From positions 4,092,001 through 4,156,000 of the forward strand of contig NZ_JAUSXI010000001.1 of the NCBI RefSeq assembly GCF_030815865.1: DNA of 64,000 nucleotides. The letters are read 5' to 3'. Below are positions 32,807 to 40,664 of the stretch, in pieces. The DNA is from Arthrobacter globiformis. Its GTDB lineage: Bacteria > Actinomycetota > Actinomycetes > Actinomycetales > Micrococcaceae. The position numbers and the translations under genes were made by a program. A model generated the notes under the pieces. The model did not search any database. It had not been told where the DNA came from and saw nothing but the letters and a program-made list of their open reading frames with translations. The stretch's first letter is position 1. Each line of letters starts with the position of its first letter.

Positions 32807-34179
32807 GACTTCCCTTCTCCGCTGTCCGCGACGTCCGCAGGCAGCCTGAGGCGCACCTCCGTGCCGTCTGGACCGCTGTTGATTGCGGCGTTGCCGCCGT
32901 GCCGTTTCATCCGGCCAATGATCGATTCGCGCACGCCCAGCCGGTCGTGCGGGACCGAGTTCAGTTTGAAGCCCGGGCCGCGGTCCTTGACGAAGACTTC
33001 CGCGCCGCCGTCGGACACCTCCAGGTACACAGAGACGGGACCGCCGCCGTGGCGGGCAGCGTTCAGCATGGCCTCACGGCTGGCCTGGACCAGCGCTTCG
33101 TGGCGCTCTGTCACCCCCGTGTCGCCCACGGTCACGACGTCGACGGCGTTTCCGAGGCCGTCCTCAACCTCCGCGGCGGCGGCCTTGATCCGGTCCGAGA
33201 GCTGGCCGGCGTCGCGGGCGGGATCCTTGAAGAGCCAGCCCCGCAGCTCGCGCTCCTGCGCCCTGGCCAGGCGGACGACGTCGTGCTCGTTGCTGGCACG
33301 GCGCTGAATGAGGGCAAGGGTCTGCAGCACGGAGTCGTGCAGGTGGGCGGCGATCTCGGCCCGTTCGGTCGCCCGCACGCGGCCGGCCCGTTCGGTCTCC
33401 AAGTCACGCCAGAACTTTAGGCCCCAGGGCAGCAGCACCAGCGCCACGCCGCCCAGCACGGCCACGGACGCGAGCAGCGCCAGCCAGGTCTGTTGCCATG
33501 AGCCGGACCCGGAGACCATAACCAGAACCCCCGCCACCACGAGCGCCAGGCCCGCCGCCAGCCGCGCCCAGCCGCCGGCCTGGTCCGCCTTGGTCTTGTC
33601 CACCAGTCCGGCCCGGCGGGTTTCATCCAGCTGCATCCATGCAATTGCGGCGCCGCCGAGGATCGCAGCCGCCGGGATCAGCGTGCCGAGGGGCACCTCC
33701 ACGCCCAGCAGCCTGGCGATCAGGATCGCGGCGACGAGCAGGAGCCCGGCGCCCAGCAGGATCTCCTTGCCATAGCGCATGCTCCGGATCCGGAACCAGG
33801 TGCCAGCGGCAGGTGCCGCTGGCTGGGAGGCGGTGCCGGCGTCGTACTCCCCCGCCGACGGAGAGACGGTGGGAGGGAAAAGAACGACGGCGGGGGCCGG
33901 GCCGGACTGCACGCTCACTGGCGGCAGGCTCACGGCGGGGGCAATGGGCGACGCCGGACGCCTGGCATTGCGTTTGGCGTTCTCGTCCGCGGTGGGAACC
34001 ATGATCCACAGCCATCCGTAGAATGCGAGCCCTGCACCCCCGGCGAAGGCGGCCACCACCATGCCGATCCGGACCATGCGCACCGGCCAGCCAAGATGGA
34101 CCGCCAGGCCGGAGCACACGCCGGCGATCACGCGGTCGCTGCTGCGGACCAGAGGAGGGCGGACAGGGGCTGTGGTCAT
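32803..34179 (-). CDS. Sensor histidine kinase with N-terminal PspC domain
   Basis: A 458-residue protein. Residues about 10-60 form a PspC domain (RVIAGVCSGLAVHLGWPVRMVRI plus a membrane segment), followed by several more membrane segments (about 130-250). The HisKA_3 dimerisation helix carries the phospho-accepting His near residue 280 in AAHLHDSVLQTLALIQ. The HATPase domain has the N box EAMLNAARHG, DRGPGF and LGVRESIIGRM. This is the sensor of a LiaS/MacS-like envelope-stress system, with PspC serving as the input module (family knowledge plus inference). Confidence 0.9.
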   Translation of the reverse strand: MTTAPVRPPLVRSSDRVIAGVCSGLAVHLGWPVRMVRIGMVVAAFAGGAGLAFYGWLWIMVPTADENAKRNARRPASPIAPAVSLPPVSVQSGPAPAVVLFPPTVSPSAGEYDAGTASQPAAPAAGTWFRIRSMRYGKEILLGAGLLLVAAILIARLLGVEVPLGTLIPAAAILGGAAIAWMQLDETRRAGLVDKTKADQAGGWARLAAGLALVVAGVLVMVSGSGSWQQTWLALLASVAVLGGVALVLLPWGLKFWRDLETERAGRVRATERAEIAAHLHDSVLQTLALIQRRASNEHDVVRLARAQERELRGWLFKDPARDAGQLSDRIKAAAAEVEDGLGNAVDVVTVGDTGVTERHEALVQASREAMLNAARHGGGPVSVYLEVSDGGAEVFVKDRGPGFKLNSVPHDRLGVRESIIGRMKRHGGNAAINSGPDGTEVRLRLPADVADSGEGKS

Positions 34180-34201
34180 GAATCAATCCAAACACGGATC
34201 A

Positions 34202-34233
34202 GGGTTCACGAGTCCCGTTCTGAGGGTGAACCC
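34202..34233. promoter_or_regulatory. Inverted repeat between divergent PspC genes (possible operator)
   Basis: 8-base perfect arms GGGTTCAC (34202-34209) and GTGAACCC (34226-34233) separated by 16 bases, in the 125-base divergent intergenic region. A response-regulator dimer could bind two such half-sites, which is speculative. No good Shine-Dalgarno sequence precedes the 34305 start. Confidence 0.4.
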
Positions 34234-34304
34234 GGGGTAAGTCAGGGACGGCTCAGGGTGTTCCCCAATAGAGGACTGAACAGCACAAACGGCAGTATCG
34301 AAGT

Positions 34305-35990
34305 ATGAACTCGCAGACCCCCAACCCCAATGAAGGCCAGCAGCCGGGCACCCCGTCCGAGGGCAGCACCGGCCAGGAACCGGAACAGCCCACAGTGCGG
34401 GAAAACACGGAACCGGAAAACACAGAGCCGGAAAGCAGCACAGCCCCGGAAAGCAGCACAGCCCCGGAAAATCCCACGGAGCCGCTGTTCCCGCCTCCGG
34501 CCGCGGATGAACCGCCGCACACTTCCGCTGGAGCCACCCCTCCTTCCGGAACGCACGCCGGGTCCAATTCCGGAACCCACGCCCGGCCCGCTTACGGCGC
34601 TCCCGTCTACGGCACTTCCGGCTACGGCCGTGCCGCACAGCCGTTGAACTTCTTCGACTGGATCCGAAGCCACGGAATACACCGGGGACGCGACCGGTGG
34701 ATCGGCGGCGTCTCGAGCGGCATCGCGGAAAGGATGGGCATCGACCCGCTGATCGTGCGCGGCATCTTCATCGTGCTGACGCTGCTCGCAGGCATCGGCG
34801 TCCTCCTGTACGGCCTCGGCTGGGCTCTGCTGCCCGAGCCCGACGGCCGGATCCACACGCAGGAGGCGGGCGCCGGCCGGTGGAGCACAGGCATGACGGG
34901 CGCGCTCATCACCTCGGTCATCGGCCTCACCGGCATGGGCGGCGGCTTCTGGGGCTGGGGCCACGACGGCTTCGGCTTCTTCTGGGCGTTGTTCTGGATC
35001 GGCGGCGTCATCTACCTCATTTACTTCCTGACCCAGCGCAACAAGAACCGCAGCGCAACACCAATGGACTCCACCACCGGCGGCCGGGCGGCCTACGGCT
35101 ACGCCGGCACCGGCAACGCACCGGCGGCAACCGCGGCCGGATCCTCCGCATCTCCGTCCTCGACAACACAGTTCCAGGCGTCCACCTTCGCTGCCGGCAG
35201 CCATACGCCTACCCAGCCCTACACGGTACCGCCGACTCCGGACGCCATCCCGTCGTACAGCCCTGCAACCCCGTACGGCTCCGCAGCACCCACGGCCCCT
35301 TACGCCGGCGGCCTTCCGCCACGCCGGCCCGCTCCGGTCCCGACGCCGGCACCCAAGCCGCGGCCGAGCGGCCCCGGAGTTCCCGCCGTGGCCATCACCG
35401 CCGGACTGGCGCTGCTGGCGGGCGGCACGCTCAAGGCGCTCGACGCCGGCAACCTGATTGATCTCGGCGACTCGGCCAACGCCGTGGTCTGGGCAGCCGG
35501 CGCGGCGGTCCTTGGCCTTGGCATCCTGCTGGCCGGAATGCGCGGCAGGACCTCGGGTGTTCTCGGGTTCTTCGCGGTGGTGGCGCTCATCGTCGGCGGC
35601 ATTTTCAGTGCAGTGCCCAACGGTGACCGGTTCCGCTTCCAGAATGCGGACTGGAACCCGATCAGCATCGAACAGGCCCGCCAGGGCTTCCAGATCACCG
35701 GAGGCCGCGGAACTGTGGACCTCACGGGTTTGAACCTGAACCCGCCCCTGGGCACCGACGTCGTAATCCCCCTCGACGCCACAGCCAGCAACGTGACGGT
35801 CGTCATTCCGCGCACCGTGCCGGTGGATGTCCGGGCCGACATGACCCTGGGCAACCTGAACGAGGGTGCGGACAGCCGAAGCGGCATCACCTCCCGGCAA
35901 AGCAGCTACAACTCGGACAAGCCCGGGGCCCGGCTGATCCTCCAGATCGACGGCACCGTGAGCAACGTCACCATCCAGGAAGGAAACTGA
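34305..35990 (+). CDS. PspC-domain membrane protein with LiaF-like C-terminus
   Basis: A 561-residue protein. Residues 1-110 are low-complexity Pro/Glu/Thr sequence with repeated PEN/TEPES blocks. A PspC domain follows at about 115-180 (RDRWIGGVSSGIAERMGIDPLIVRGIF plus two membrane segments), then another pair of membrane helices, a Pro/Ala/Thr linker, two more membrane segments (about 360-440) and a C-terminal beta-rich domain (VDLTGLNLNPPLGTDVVIPLDATASNVTVVIP) like the exported or cytoplasmic domain of LiaF/DUF4097 proteins. It likely modulates the divergent kinase. Confidence 0.85.
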   Translation: MNSQTPNPNEGQQPGTPSEGSTGQEPEQPTVRENTEPENTEPESSTAPESSTAPENPTEPLFPPPAADEPPHTSAGATPPSGTHAGSNSGTHARPAYGAPVYGTSGYGRAAQPLNFFDWIRSHGIHRGRDRWIGGVSSGIAERMGIDPLIVRGIFIVLTLLAGIGVLLYGLGWALLPEPDGRIHTQEAGAGRWSTGMTGALITSVIGLTGMGGGFWGWGHDGFGFFWALFWIGGVIYLIYFLTQRNKNRSATPMDSTTGGRAAYGYAGTGNAPAATAAGSSASPSSTTQFQASTFAAGSHTPTQPYTVPPTPDAIPSYSPATPYGSAAPTAPYAGGLPPRRPAPVPTPAPKPRPSGPGVPAVAITAGLALLAGGTLKALDAGNLIDLGDSANAVVWAAGAAVLGLGILLAGMRGRTSGVLGFFAVVALIVGGIFSAVPNGDRFRFQNADWNPISIEQARQGFQITGGRGTVDLTGLNLNPPLGTDVVIPLDATASNVTVVIPRTVPVDVRADMTLGNLNEGADSRSGITSRQSSYNSDKPGARLILQIDGTVSNVTIQEGN

Positions 35991-35991
35991 C

Positions 35992-36276
35992 ATGAGCAGT
36001 CTTGATCCGTCACCGGACACAAACCCCGCGCCCAAACCGCCCACCGCGGTTACGGACGAACCCGCCGAAGCGCCCGCCCGGGTGGGCACCATCGTCTGGG
36101 GACTCGTGGTCCTCGCCCTGGCCGTCCTGATCACCATCTCCCAGCTGGGGATCGTGGTCCTGAACGGTACATACGTGCTGATCGGCCTGATGCTCGGGGC
36201 CGGGGCCGCGCTGGTGATCGGCGGGCTGCTCTCAGCACGAAAACGTGACAACAGCACAACAAACGGGAAGTCTTAA
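35992..36276 (+). CDS. Small two-pass membrane protein in the PspC operon
   Basis: 94 residues: a Pro-rich cytoplasmic N-terminus (about 35 residues) and two membrane helices (TIVWGLVVLALAVLITISQ and LIGLMLGAGAALVIGGLL). It starts one base after the upstream stop and is 3 bases from the next gene, so it is in the same operon. No named family was recognised. Confidence 0.8.
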   Translation: MSSLDPSPDTNPAPKPPTAVTDEPAEAPARVGTIVWGLVVLALAVLITISQLGIVVLNGTYVLIGLMLGAGAALVIGGLLSARKRDNSTTNGKS

Positions 36277-36279
36277 ACC

Positions 36280-36534
36280 ATGGAAAAGTTCTACAGCATT
36301 GTCAGGGGCCTTGGCCTGAAGCGCGGACCTCAGCGCTGGCTGGGTGGCGTATGCGGCGGAATAGCCGAGAAGCTGAACGTGGACGTGGCATTCGTCCGGA
36401 TTGGTTTCCTCATCTTTTGCCTGCTGCCGGGCCCGGCCATCGTCTTCTACCTGGCGGCATGGCTGATCCTGCCGGACCAGAACAACTCGATCGCGCTCGA
36501 GTCCTTCCTCGAAAAGCGCGGCACAGGCCGGTAG
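36280..36534 (+). CDS. Short PspC-domain protein
   Basis: 84 residues: GPQRWLGGVCGGIAEKLNVDVAFVRIGFLIFCLLPGPAIVFYLAAWLILPDQ is a complete PspC domain with one or two membrane segments. It is the third PspC domain in the locus. Such proteins act in envelope-stress signalling with LiaRS/MacRS systems. Confidence 0.88.
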   Translation: MEKFYSIVRGLGLKRGPQRWLGGVCGGIAEKLNVDVAFVRIGFLIFCLLPGPAIVFYLAAWLILPDQNNSIALESFLEKRGTGR

Positions 36535-36592
36535 TACACCGGCGGGCCGGCAATACCGCCCCGCAGGCAGCCGCCGTCGTCCGTTTCACACA

Positions 36593-36622
36593 GTGCCCCC
36601 GTTCCCGCCGGAACGGGGGCAC
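36593..36622 (+). terminator. Terminator after the PspC operon
   Basis: Perfect 13-base arms (GTGCCCCCGTTCC / GGAACGGGGGCAC) with a CGCC loop, 58 bases after the short PspC gene. No U tract follows. Confidence 0.75.
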
Positions 36623-36694
36623 GCTGCCGTCCCGGCCCTTACCTGTCCCGGTGTCCGGGCCCCGGCGTCCGGACCCCCCCGGGGCTGTAACCGT

Positions 36695-36725
36695 TTGTGT
36701 CCTACCCCACACTCCCCACTAGAAT
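36695..36725 (+). promoter_or_regulatory. Probable pfkA promoter
   Basis: TTGTGT (36695-36700), a 19-base spacer and TAGAAT (36720-36725), 65 bases before pfkA and downstream of the PspC terminator. The -10 is strong; spacing is at the long end. Confidence 0.55.
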
Positions 36726-36790
36726 CTCTAATTGAGCTCAGCGTGGCGCTCTGCCCGTAACACCTTCGAACCAGGATTTGAGCCAAGAAA

Positions 36791-37816
36791 ATGAAAATCG
36801 GAATCCTCACCAGCGGCGGCGACTGCCCCGGACTTAACGCGGTTATCCGCGGCGCCGTCCTCAAAGGCATTGCCATCCACGGCCACGAATTCGTGGGGTT
36901 CCTCGACGGCTGGCGCGGAGTGGTTGAGGGTGACATCATCCCCATTCCCCGTACTCTTGTCCGCGGTATTGCCAAGCAGGGCGGCACCATACTGGGCACG
37001 TCCCGGACCAACCCGTTCGAGAACGGCGGCGGACCGGACGTCATCAAAGCCCACATGGACCGCCTGGGCATCGACGCCATCATCGCCATCGGCGGCGAAG
37101 GAACCCTCGCGGCCGCCAAGCGCCTCACCGACGCCGGCCTGAAGATCGTCGGCGTTCCCAAGACCGTTGACAATGACCTCGACGCCACGGACTACACCTT
37201 CGGCTTCGACACCGCCGTGCAGATTGCCACCGAGGCAATCGACCGGCTGCGGACCACCGGCGAATCCCACCACCGCTGCATGATCGCCGAGGTCATGGGC
37301 CGCCACGTCGGCTGGATCGCCCTGCACGCAGGCATGGCCTCGGGTGCTCACGCCATCCTTATTCCGGAGCAGAAGACCAGCATCGAGCAGATCACCAAAT
37401 GGGTGACCGAGGCCCATGACCGTGGCCGTGCGCCGCTGGTGGTCGTGGCCGAGGGATTCGTCCCGTCGCACATGGAATCACCGCACTCCGAACGCGGGCT
37501 GGACACCTTCGGCCGGCCGCGGCTGGGCGGGATCGCCGACCAGTTGGCCCCGGAAATCGAAGCCAGGACCGGCATCGAGACCCGCGCCACCATCCTGGGG
37601 CACATCCAGCGCGGCGGTGTCCCGTCCGCTTTCGACCGCGTCCTGGCCACCCGGCTGGGAATGGCCGCCGTCGACTCCGTGGTCGAAGGCCGCTGGGGCA
37701 CCATGGTGTCGCTGAGCGGCACCGACATTGACCACGTGGCCTTCGAAGCCGCGCTTGGCAAACTCAAGACGGTCCCGCAGCACCGCTACGACGAGGCCGC
37801 GGTCCTCTTCGGCTAA
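36791..37816 (+). CDS. pfkA: 6-phosphofructokinase, probably ATP-dependent, group III
   Basis: A 341-residue phosphofructokinase forming fructose 1,6-bisphosphate. ILTSGGDCPGLNAVIRG binds nucleotide. At the two positions that separate donors, this protein has Gly104 (GGEGTL, 101-106) and Lys124 (PKTVDNDL). PPi-dependent enzymes have Asp104/Lys124, classical E. coli-type enzymes Gly/Gly. The Gly104/Lys124 mix is what is known from the ATP-dependent Streptomyces enzyme, so ATP use is expected. The catalytic TVDND base is intact. Confidence 0.92.
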   Translation: MKIGILTSGGDCPGLNAVIRGAVLKGIAIHGHEFVGFLDGWRGVVEGDIIPIPRTLVRGIAKQGGTILGTSRTNPFENGGGPDVIKAHMDRLGIDAIIAIGGEGTLAAAKRLTDAGLKIVGVPKTVDNDLDATDYTFGFDTAVQIATEAIDRLRTTGESHHRCMIAEVMGRHVGWIALHAGMASGAHAILIPEQKTSIEQITKWVTEAHDRGRAPLVVVAEGFVPSHMESPHSERGLDTFGRPRLGGIADQLAPEIEARTGIETRATILGHIQRGGVPSAFDRVLATRLGMAAVDSVVEGRWGTMVSLSGTDIDHVAFEAALGKLKTVPQHRYDEAAVLFG

Positions 37817-37846
37817 GCCCCGCTCCGCGCCCGTCCGGCTTCCTGG

Positions 37847-37911
37847 AGCGCGAAATGGCAGATAATGCCCTGTTTTTCGGTTTTTGAGGGCATTATCTGC
37901 CATTTCGCGCT
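37847..37911. repeat. Long perfect inverted repeat (25-base arms)
   Basis: Arms at 37847-37871 (starting AGCGCGAAATGGCAG) and 37887-37911 are perfect reverse complements, with a T-rich 15-base loop. Unlike other terminators in this window the stem is AT-containing and the T runs are inside the loop. It follows pfkA by 30 bases, so it may terminate pfkA, but a dispersed palindromic (REP/MITE-like) element is as likely. Confidence 0.9.
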
Positions 37912-37994
37912 TGGCTTGAGGGCCGCAACTGTCCGTTCGCGCGGGGAAGAGGGGGCTGGGCACGTGGGACGGCCGGGATCGGTAGGCTGGGATC

Positions 37995-38711
37995 ATGAGT
38001 CTTGACCCCGGATCCGCCGCCATCATCCAGCTGGCCTGGGCGCGCCGCCTGGGGCTCGACGACGGCGCTTTCGCCCGTGCGCTGGAAACCAACGAGCGGA
38101 TCACCAGGGTCGACGACTCCGCACACTCGGTCGAGTTCGTGCGACTGTTCGGCAGCTCGGCCCTGGTGGGTCCGCAGTGGGCGCTGGACGCCGCGGCCGG
38201 CATTTCGGACGAAGAGATGGCCCAGCACGTTACCCTGCTGACCATCACCCGCCGGCACGGCGGACACGGCCAGGGCTCCGCCGCGCTCTTCTTCGCCGAC
38301 GACCTGCCGCTGCTGCAGCCGGCAGAGGAGCTGACGGTGTCGCACGGCAACCCCGAGGCTATCGAGCTTGAAGGCCTGTGCCCGCCGGATGACGTGAACG
38401 AGGTGGGCCTGTCCGACCTCGAGAACCGGTACACCATCATTCACGACGACGAGGGGCAGCGCGCGCCGGTGGCCTGCGGTGCCTACTCCGAATGGGAAGG
38501 CATTCTGGCCAACATGGGGGTTCTCGTGGCCCCCGAGTGGCGCCGCCGCGGAATGGGATCACTCGCGGCCTCGGTGGCCGCCCACGAGGCGCTGGTCTCC
38601 GGGCTGACGCTGCAGTGGCGCACCGACGTCAGCAACAAGGGCTCGCTGGCCACGGCACGCAGCCTGGGCTTTTCCACGGGCGGCATCCAAACCAGTGTGC
38701 GACTCGGCTAG
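37995..38711 (+). CDS. GNAT-family N-acetyltransferase
   Basis: 238 residues. The C-terminal half is a GNAT fold with the acetyl-CoA loop VLVAPEWRRRGMGSLAASVAAHEAL (about residue 180) and the closing TDVSNKGSLATARSLGF. The N-terminal half (about 110 residues, starting SLDPGSAAIIQLAWARRLGL) matches no domain I recognise and may be an inactive GNAT half. Substrate unknown. It ends 14 bases before the convergent MFS gene. Confidence 0.82.
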   Translation: MSLDPGSAAIIQLAWARRLGLDDGAFARALETNERITRVDDSAHSVEFVRLFGSSALVGPQWALDAAAGISDEEMAQHVTLLTITRRHGGHGQGSAALFFADDLPLLQPAEELTVSHGNPEAIELEGLCPPDDVNEVGLSDLENRYTIIHDDEGQRAPVACGAYSEWEGILANMGVLVAPEWRRRGMGSLAASVAAHEALVSGLTLQWRTDVSNKGSLATARSLGFSTGGIQTSVRLG

Positions 38712-38725
38712 CCGCCGTTAAGCTG

Positions 38726-40243
38726 CTAGCGCGTTGTCGCCTCCGCGTCCTGGCCGGCGGCGGGCCGCTGGCCGCCCCAGCCCTGGACGGCTTTGGGCCG
38801 GGCGAAGAACAGTGCCACCGCGGCGCCGAGTACGATCACAGCCGCAGGCAGCATGATCGACTGGCCCATCGCCGTCGAAAAGCCTTCGTGGAGGACCTCC
38901 GGCAACTGGCCGCCGAAGCTAGCCGACTCGCTGCCGCCTGATCCGCCAGGCGCCCCCGCAGCGGGGAGTTCCGCCGCGAGCCGGGCCTGCATGAGCACGG
39001 CAATGGCGGCGCTGCCGAGGACGGCACCGATCTGCCGCGTGGTGTTGTAGACGCCCGCGCCGGCCCCCGCCTGCCGCATGGGCAGGTTGCGGGTGGCGGT
39101 GGAACTCAGAGGTGCCCAGATGCCTGCGTTGGCGAAGCCGAGCACTGCGCTGGGTAGCAGGAACAGCCACACCGGGGTGTCCGGGTGCATGAGGGCTGAG
39201 TTCCAGAACAACGCCACCGCCATCAGCAGCAGGCCGGTGGACGTGATGTATCTGGTGTTCACCCGGTCGATGATCCTGCCCACCAAGGGCGCCAGCCCGC
39301 CGGAGATCAGTGCCATGGGCGCCATCATCAGGGCAGACTGCGTGGGCGTCATGTCCCGCACGATCTGGTAGTAAAAAATAAGCGGCAGTCCAAAAGCGGT
39401 GACGGCGAACCCCACGGTGGTGATCCCGATGTTCGCCAGCGAGAAGTTGCGGTCCCGGAAGAGGCCCAGCGGTAGCAGGGGCTCACCCTTGTTGGCCGCC
39501 TGCCAGCCGACAAAAAGCGCCAGCACCACGATGCCGCTGATGATCAATCCCCACACGGTCACCGGACCCGTGATGGTGCCCCAGTCGTACGTCTCGCCTT
39601 CCTGGATGCCGAACACCAGCAGGAAAAGCCCGACAGCGCTGAGCACCACGCCGGGGATGTCGAACCTGTGCGGGTGGGTGGTGAGGGACGGAACGAAGCG
39701 CCAGGCAAGGATGAAACCCACGATTCCGATGGGCACATTGATGAAGAAGATCCACTCCCAGCCAAGGCCGTCCACGAGCACGCCGCCCAGGATGGGTCCG
39801 ACGAGCGTGGCCACGCCGGCGGTGGCACCCCACAGTCCCATGGCGGCGCCGCGCCCGTCCGGCGGGAAGATTCTGGTGATCACGGCCATGGTCTGCGGGG
39901 CCATCAAGGCAGCGCCGAGGCCCTGCAGGACGCGTGCGGCGATAAGCATTCCGACGGTGCCGGACAGACCGCACCACAGCGACGCAAGGGTGAAGACCAC
40001 GAGGCCGGCCAGGTACAGCCGCTTCGGCCCGAACCTGTCACCGAGCCTGCCGGTAATCAGCAACGGCACCGCATAGGCCAGCAGATAGGCACTGGTGACC
40101 CAGATGACGGCGTTGATGTCCGTGTCCAGCCCCTCCATGATGCGCGGGTTGGCGACCGAAACAATCGTGGTGTCGATCAGGATCATGAAGAACCCGATGA
40201 CAAGGGACCAGAGTGCGGGCCAAGGCCTGCTTACGTTCTCCAA
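38726..40243 (-). CDS. MFS drug-efflux transporter, DHA2 (EmrB/QacA) type
   Basis: About 505 residues with 14 predicted membrane segments. Motif A is LGDRFGPKRLYLAGL (about residue 70), and motif C-like GPILGGVLVDGLGWEWIFFINVPIG follows. The start is taken as the TTG read leftward from 40243, 5 bases from the ankyrin-gene stop, because upstream codons overlap that gene and are not transporter-like. It is the last gene of a YgfZ-ankyrin-MFS operon. The substrate cannot be read from sequence. Confidence 0.88.
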   Translation of the reverse strand: MENVSRPWPALWSLVIGFFMILIDTTIVSVANPRIMEGLDTDINAVIWVTSAYLLAYAVPLLITGRLGDRFGPKRLYLAGLVVFTLASLWCGLSGTVGMLIAARVLQGLGAALMAPQTMAVITRIFPPDGRGAAMGLWGATAGVATLVGPILGGVLVDGLGWEWIFFINVPIGIVGFILAWRFVPSLTTHPHRFDIPGVVLSAVGLFLLVFGIQEGETYDWGTITGPVTVWGLIISGIVVLALFVGWQAANKGEPLLPLGLFRDRNFSLANIGITTVGFAVTAFGLPLIFYYQIVRDMTPTQSALMMAPMALISGGLAPLVGRIIDRVNTRYITSTGLLLMAVALFWNSALMHPDTPVWLFLLPSAVLGFANAGIWAPLSSTATRNLPMRQAGAGAGVYNTTRQIGAVLGSAAIAVLMQARLAAELPAAGAPGGSGGSESASFGGQLPEVLHEGFSTAMGQSIMLPAAVIVLGAAVALFFARPKAVQGWGGQRPAAGQDAEATTR

Positions 40244-40247
40244 GTGC

Positions 40248-40664
40248 TCAGCCCAGCAATTCCAGGATGTCGGCCCGGGCGAACATCTGGGCGGCGGCGC
40301 GCGCAGAGGGGGTGCCGGCGTCAGGATCTGCTCCCGCGTCAAGCAGCACCCGGGCGACGTCCGAGTAGCCCTTGAAAACGGCGCCGGCCAGCGGGGTCTG
40401 GCCGCGGTCGTTGGCAGCGTTGGCGTCACCGCCGTGGTGAAGGATCAGTTGCACGGTCTCGGCAAAGCCGTGGTAGGCGGCGAGCATGAGCAGCGAGTCG
40501 CCTGCGGAGTTGGTCAGCGTGGCCGGGGCGCCGGCGTTGAGGTAGCTGCGCAGCAGCTCGGTCTCGCCGTTGCGGGCGGCGTCGAAGAGGGTATGCGCCA
40601 GGGCGAGGGTTTCCTCATCCGGCTGCTGCGGAGCCTGGTCCCCGGGCGCGGTGGAGTCTGTCAT
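40248..40664 (-). CDS. Ankyrin-repeat protein
   Basis: 138 residues with about three to four ankyrin repeats: ARNGETELLRSYLNAGAPATLTN, GDSLLMLAAYHGFAETVQLILHHGGDANAAND and GQTPLAGAVFKGYSDVARVLLDAGADPDAG. It is cytoplasmic, with no signal. Short bacterial ankyrin proteins of this type often sit near catalase or stress genes and serve as protein-binding partners; no partner is evident here. It overlaps ygfZ by 4 bases. Confidence 0.9.
   Translation of the reverse strand: MTDSTAPGDQAPQQPDEETLALAHTLFDAARNGETELLRSYLNAGAPATLTNSAGDSLLMLAAYHGFAETVQLILHHGGDANAANDRGQTPLAGAVFKGYSDVARVLLDAGADPDAGTPSARAAAQMFARADILELLG

Noticed and set aside
34242..36257. 671-residue minus-strand open frame opposite the PspC operon
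   Set aside because: The plus-strand frames carry PspC domains and operon spacing; the antisense frame has an extreme Arg/Gly composition.
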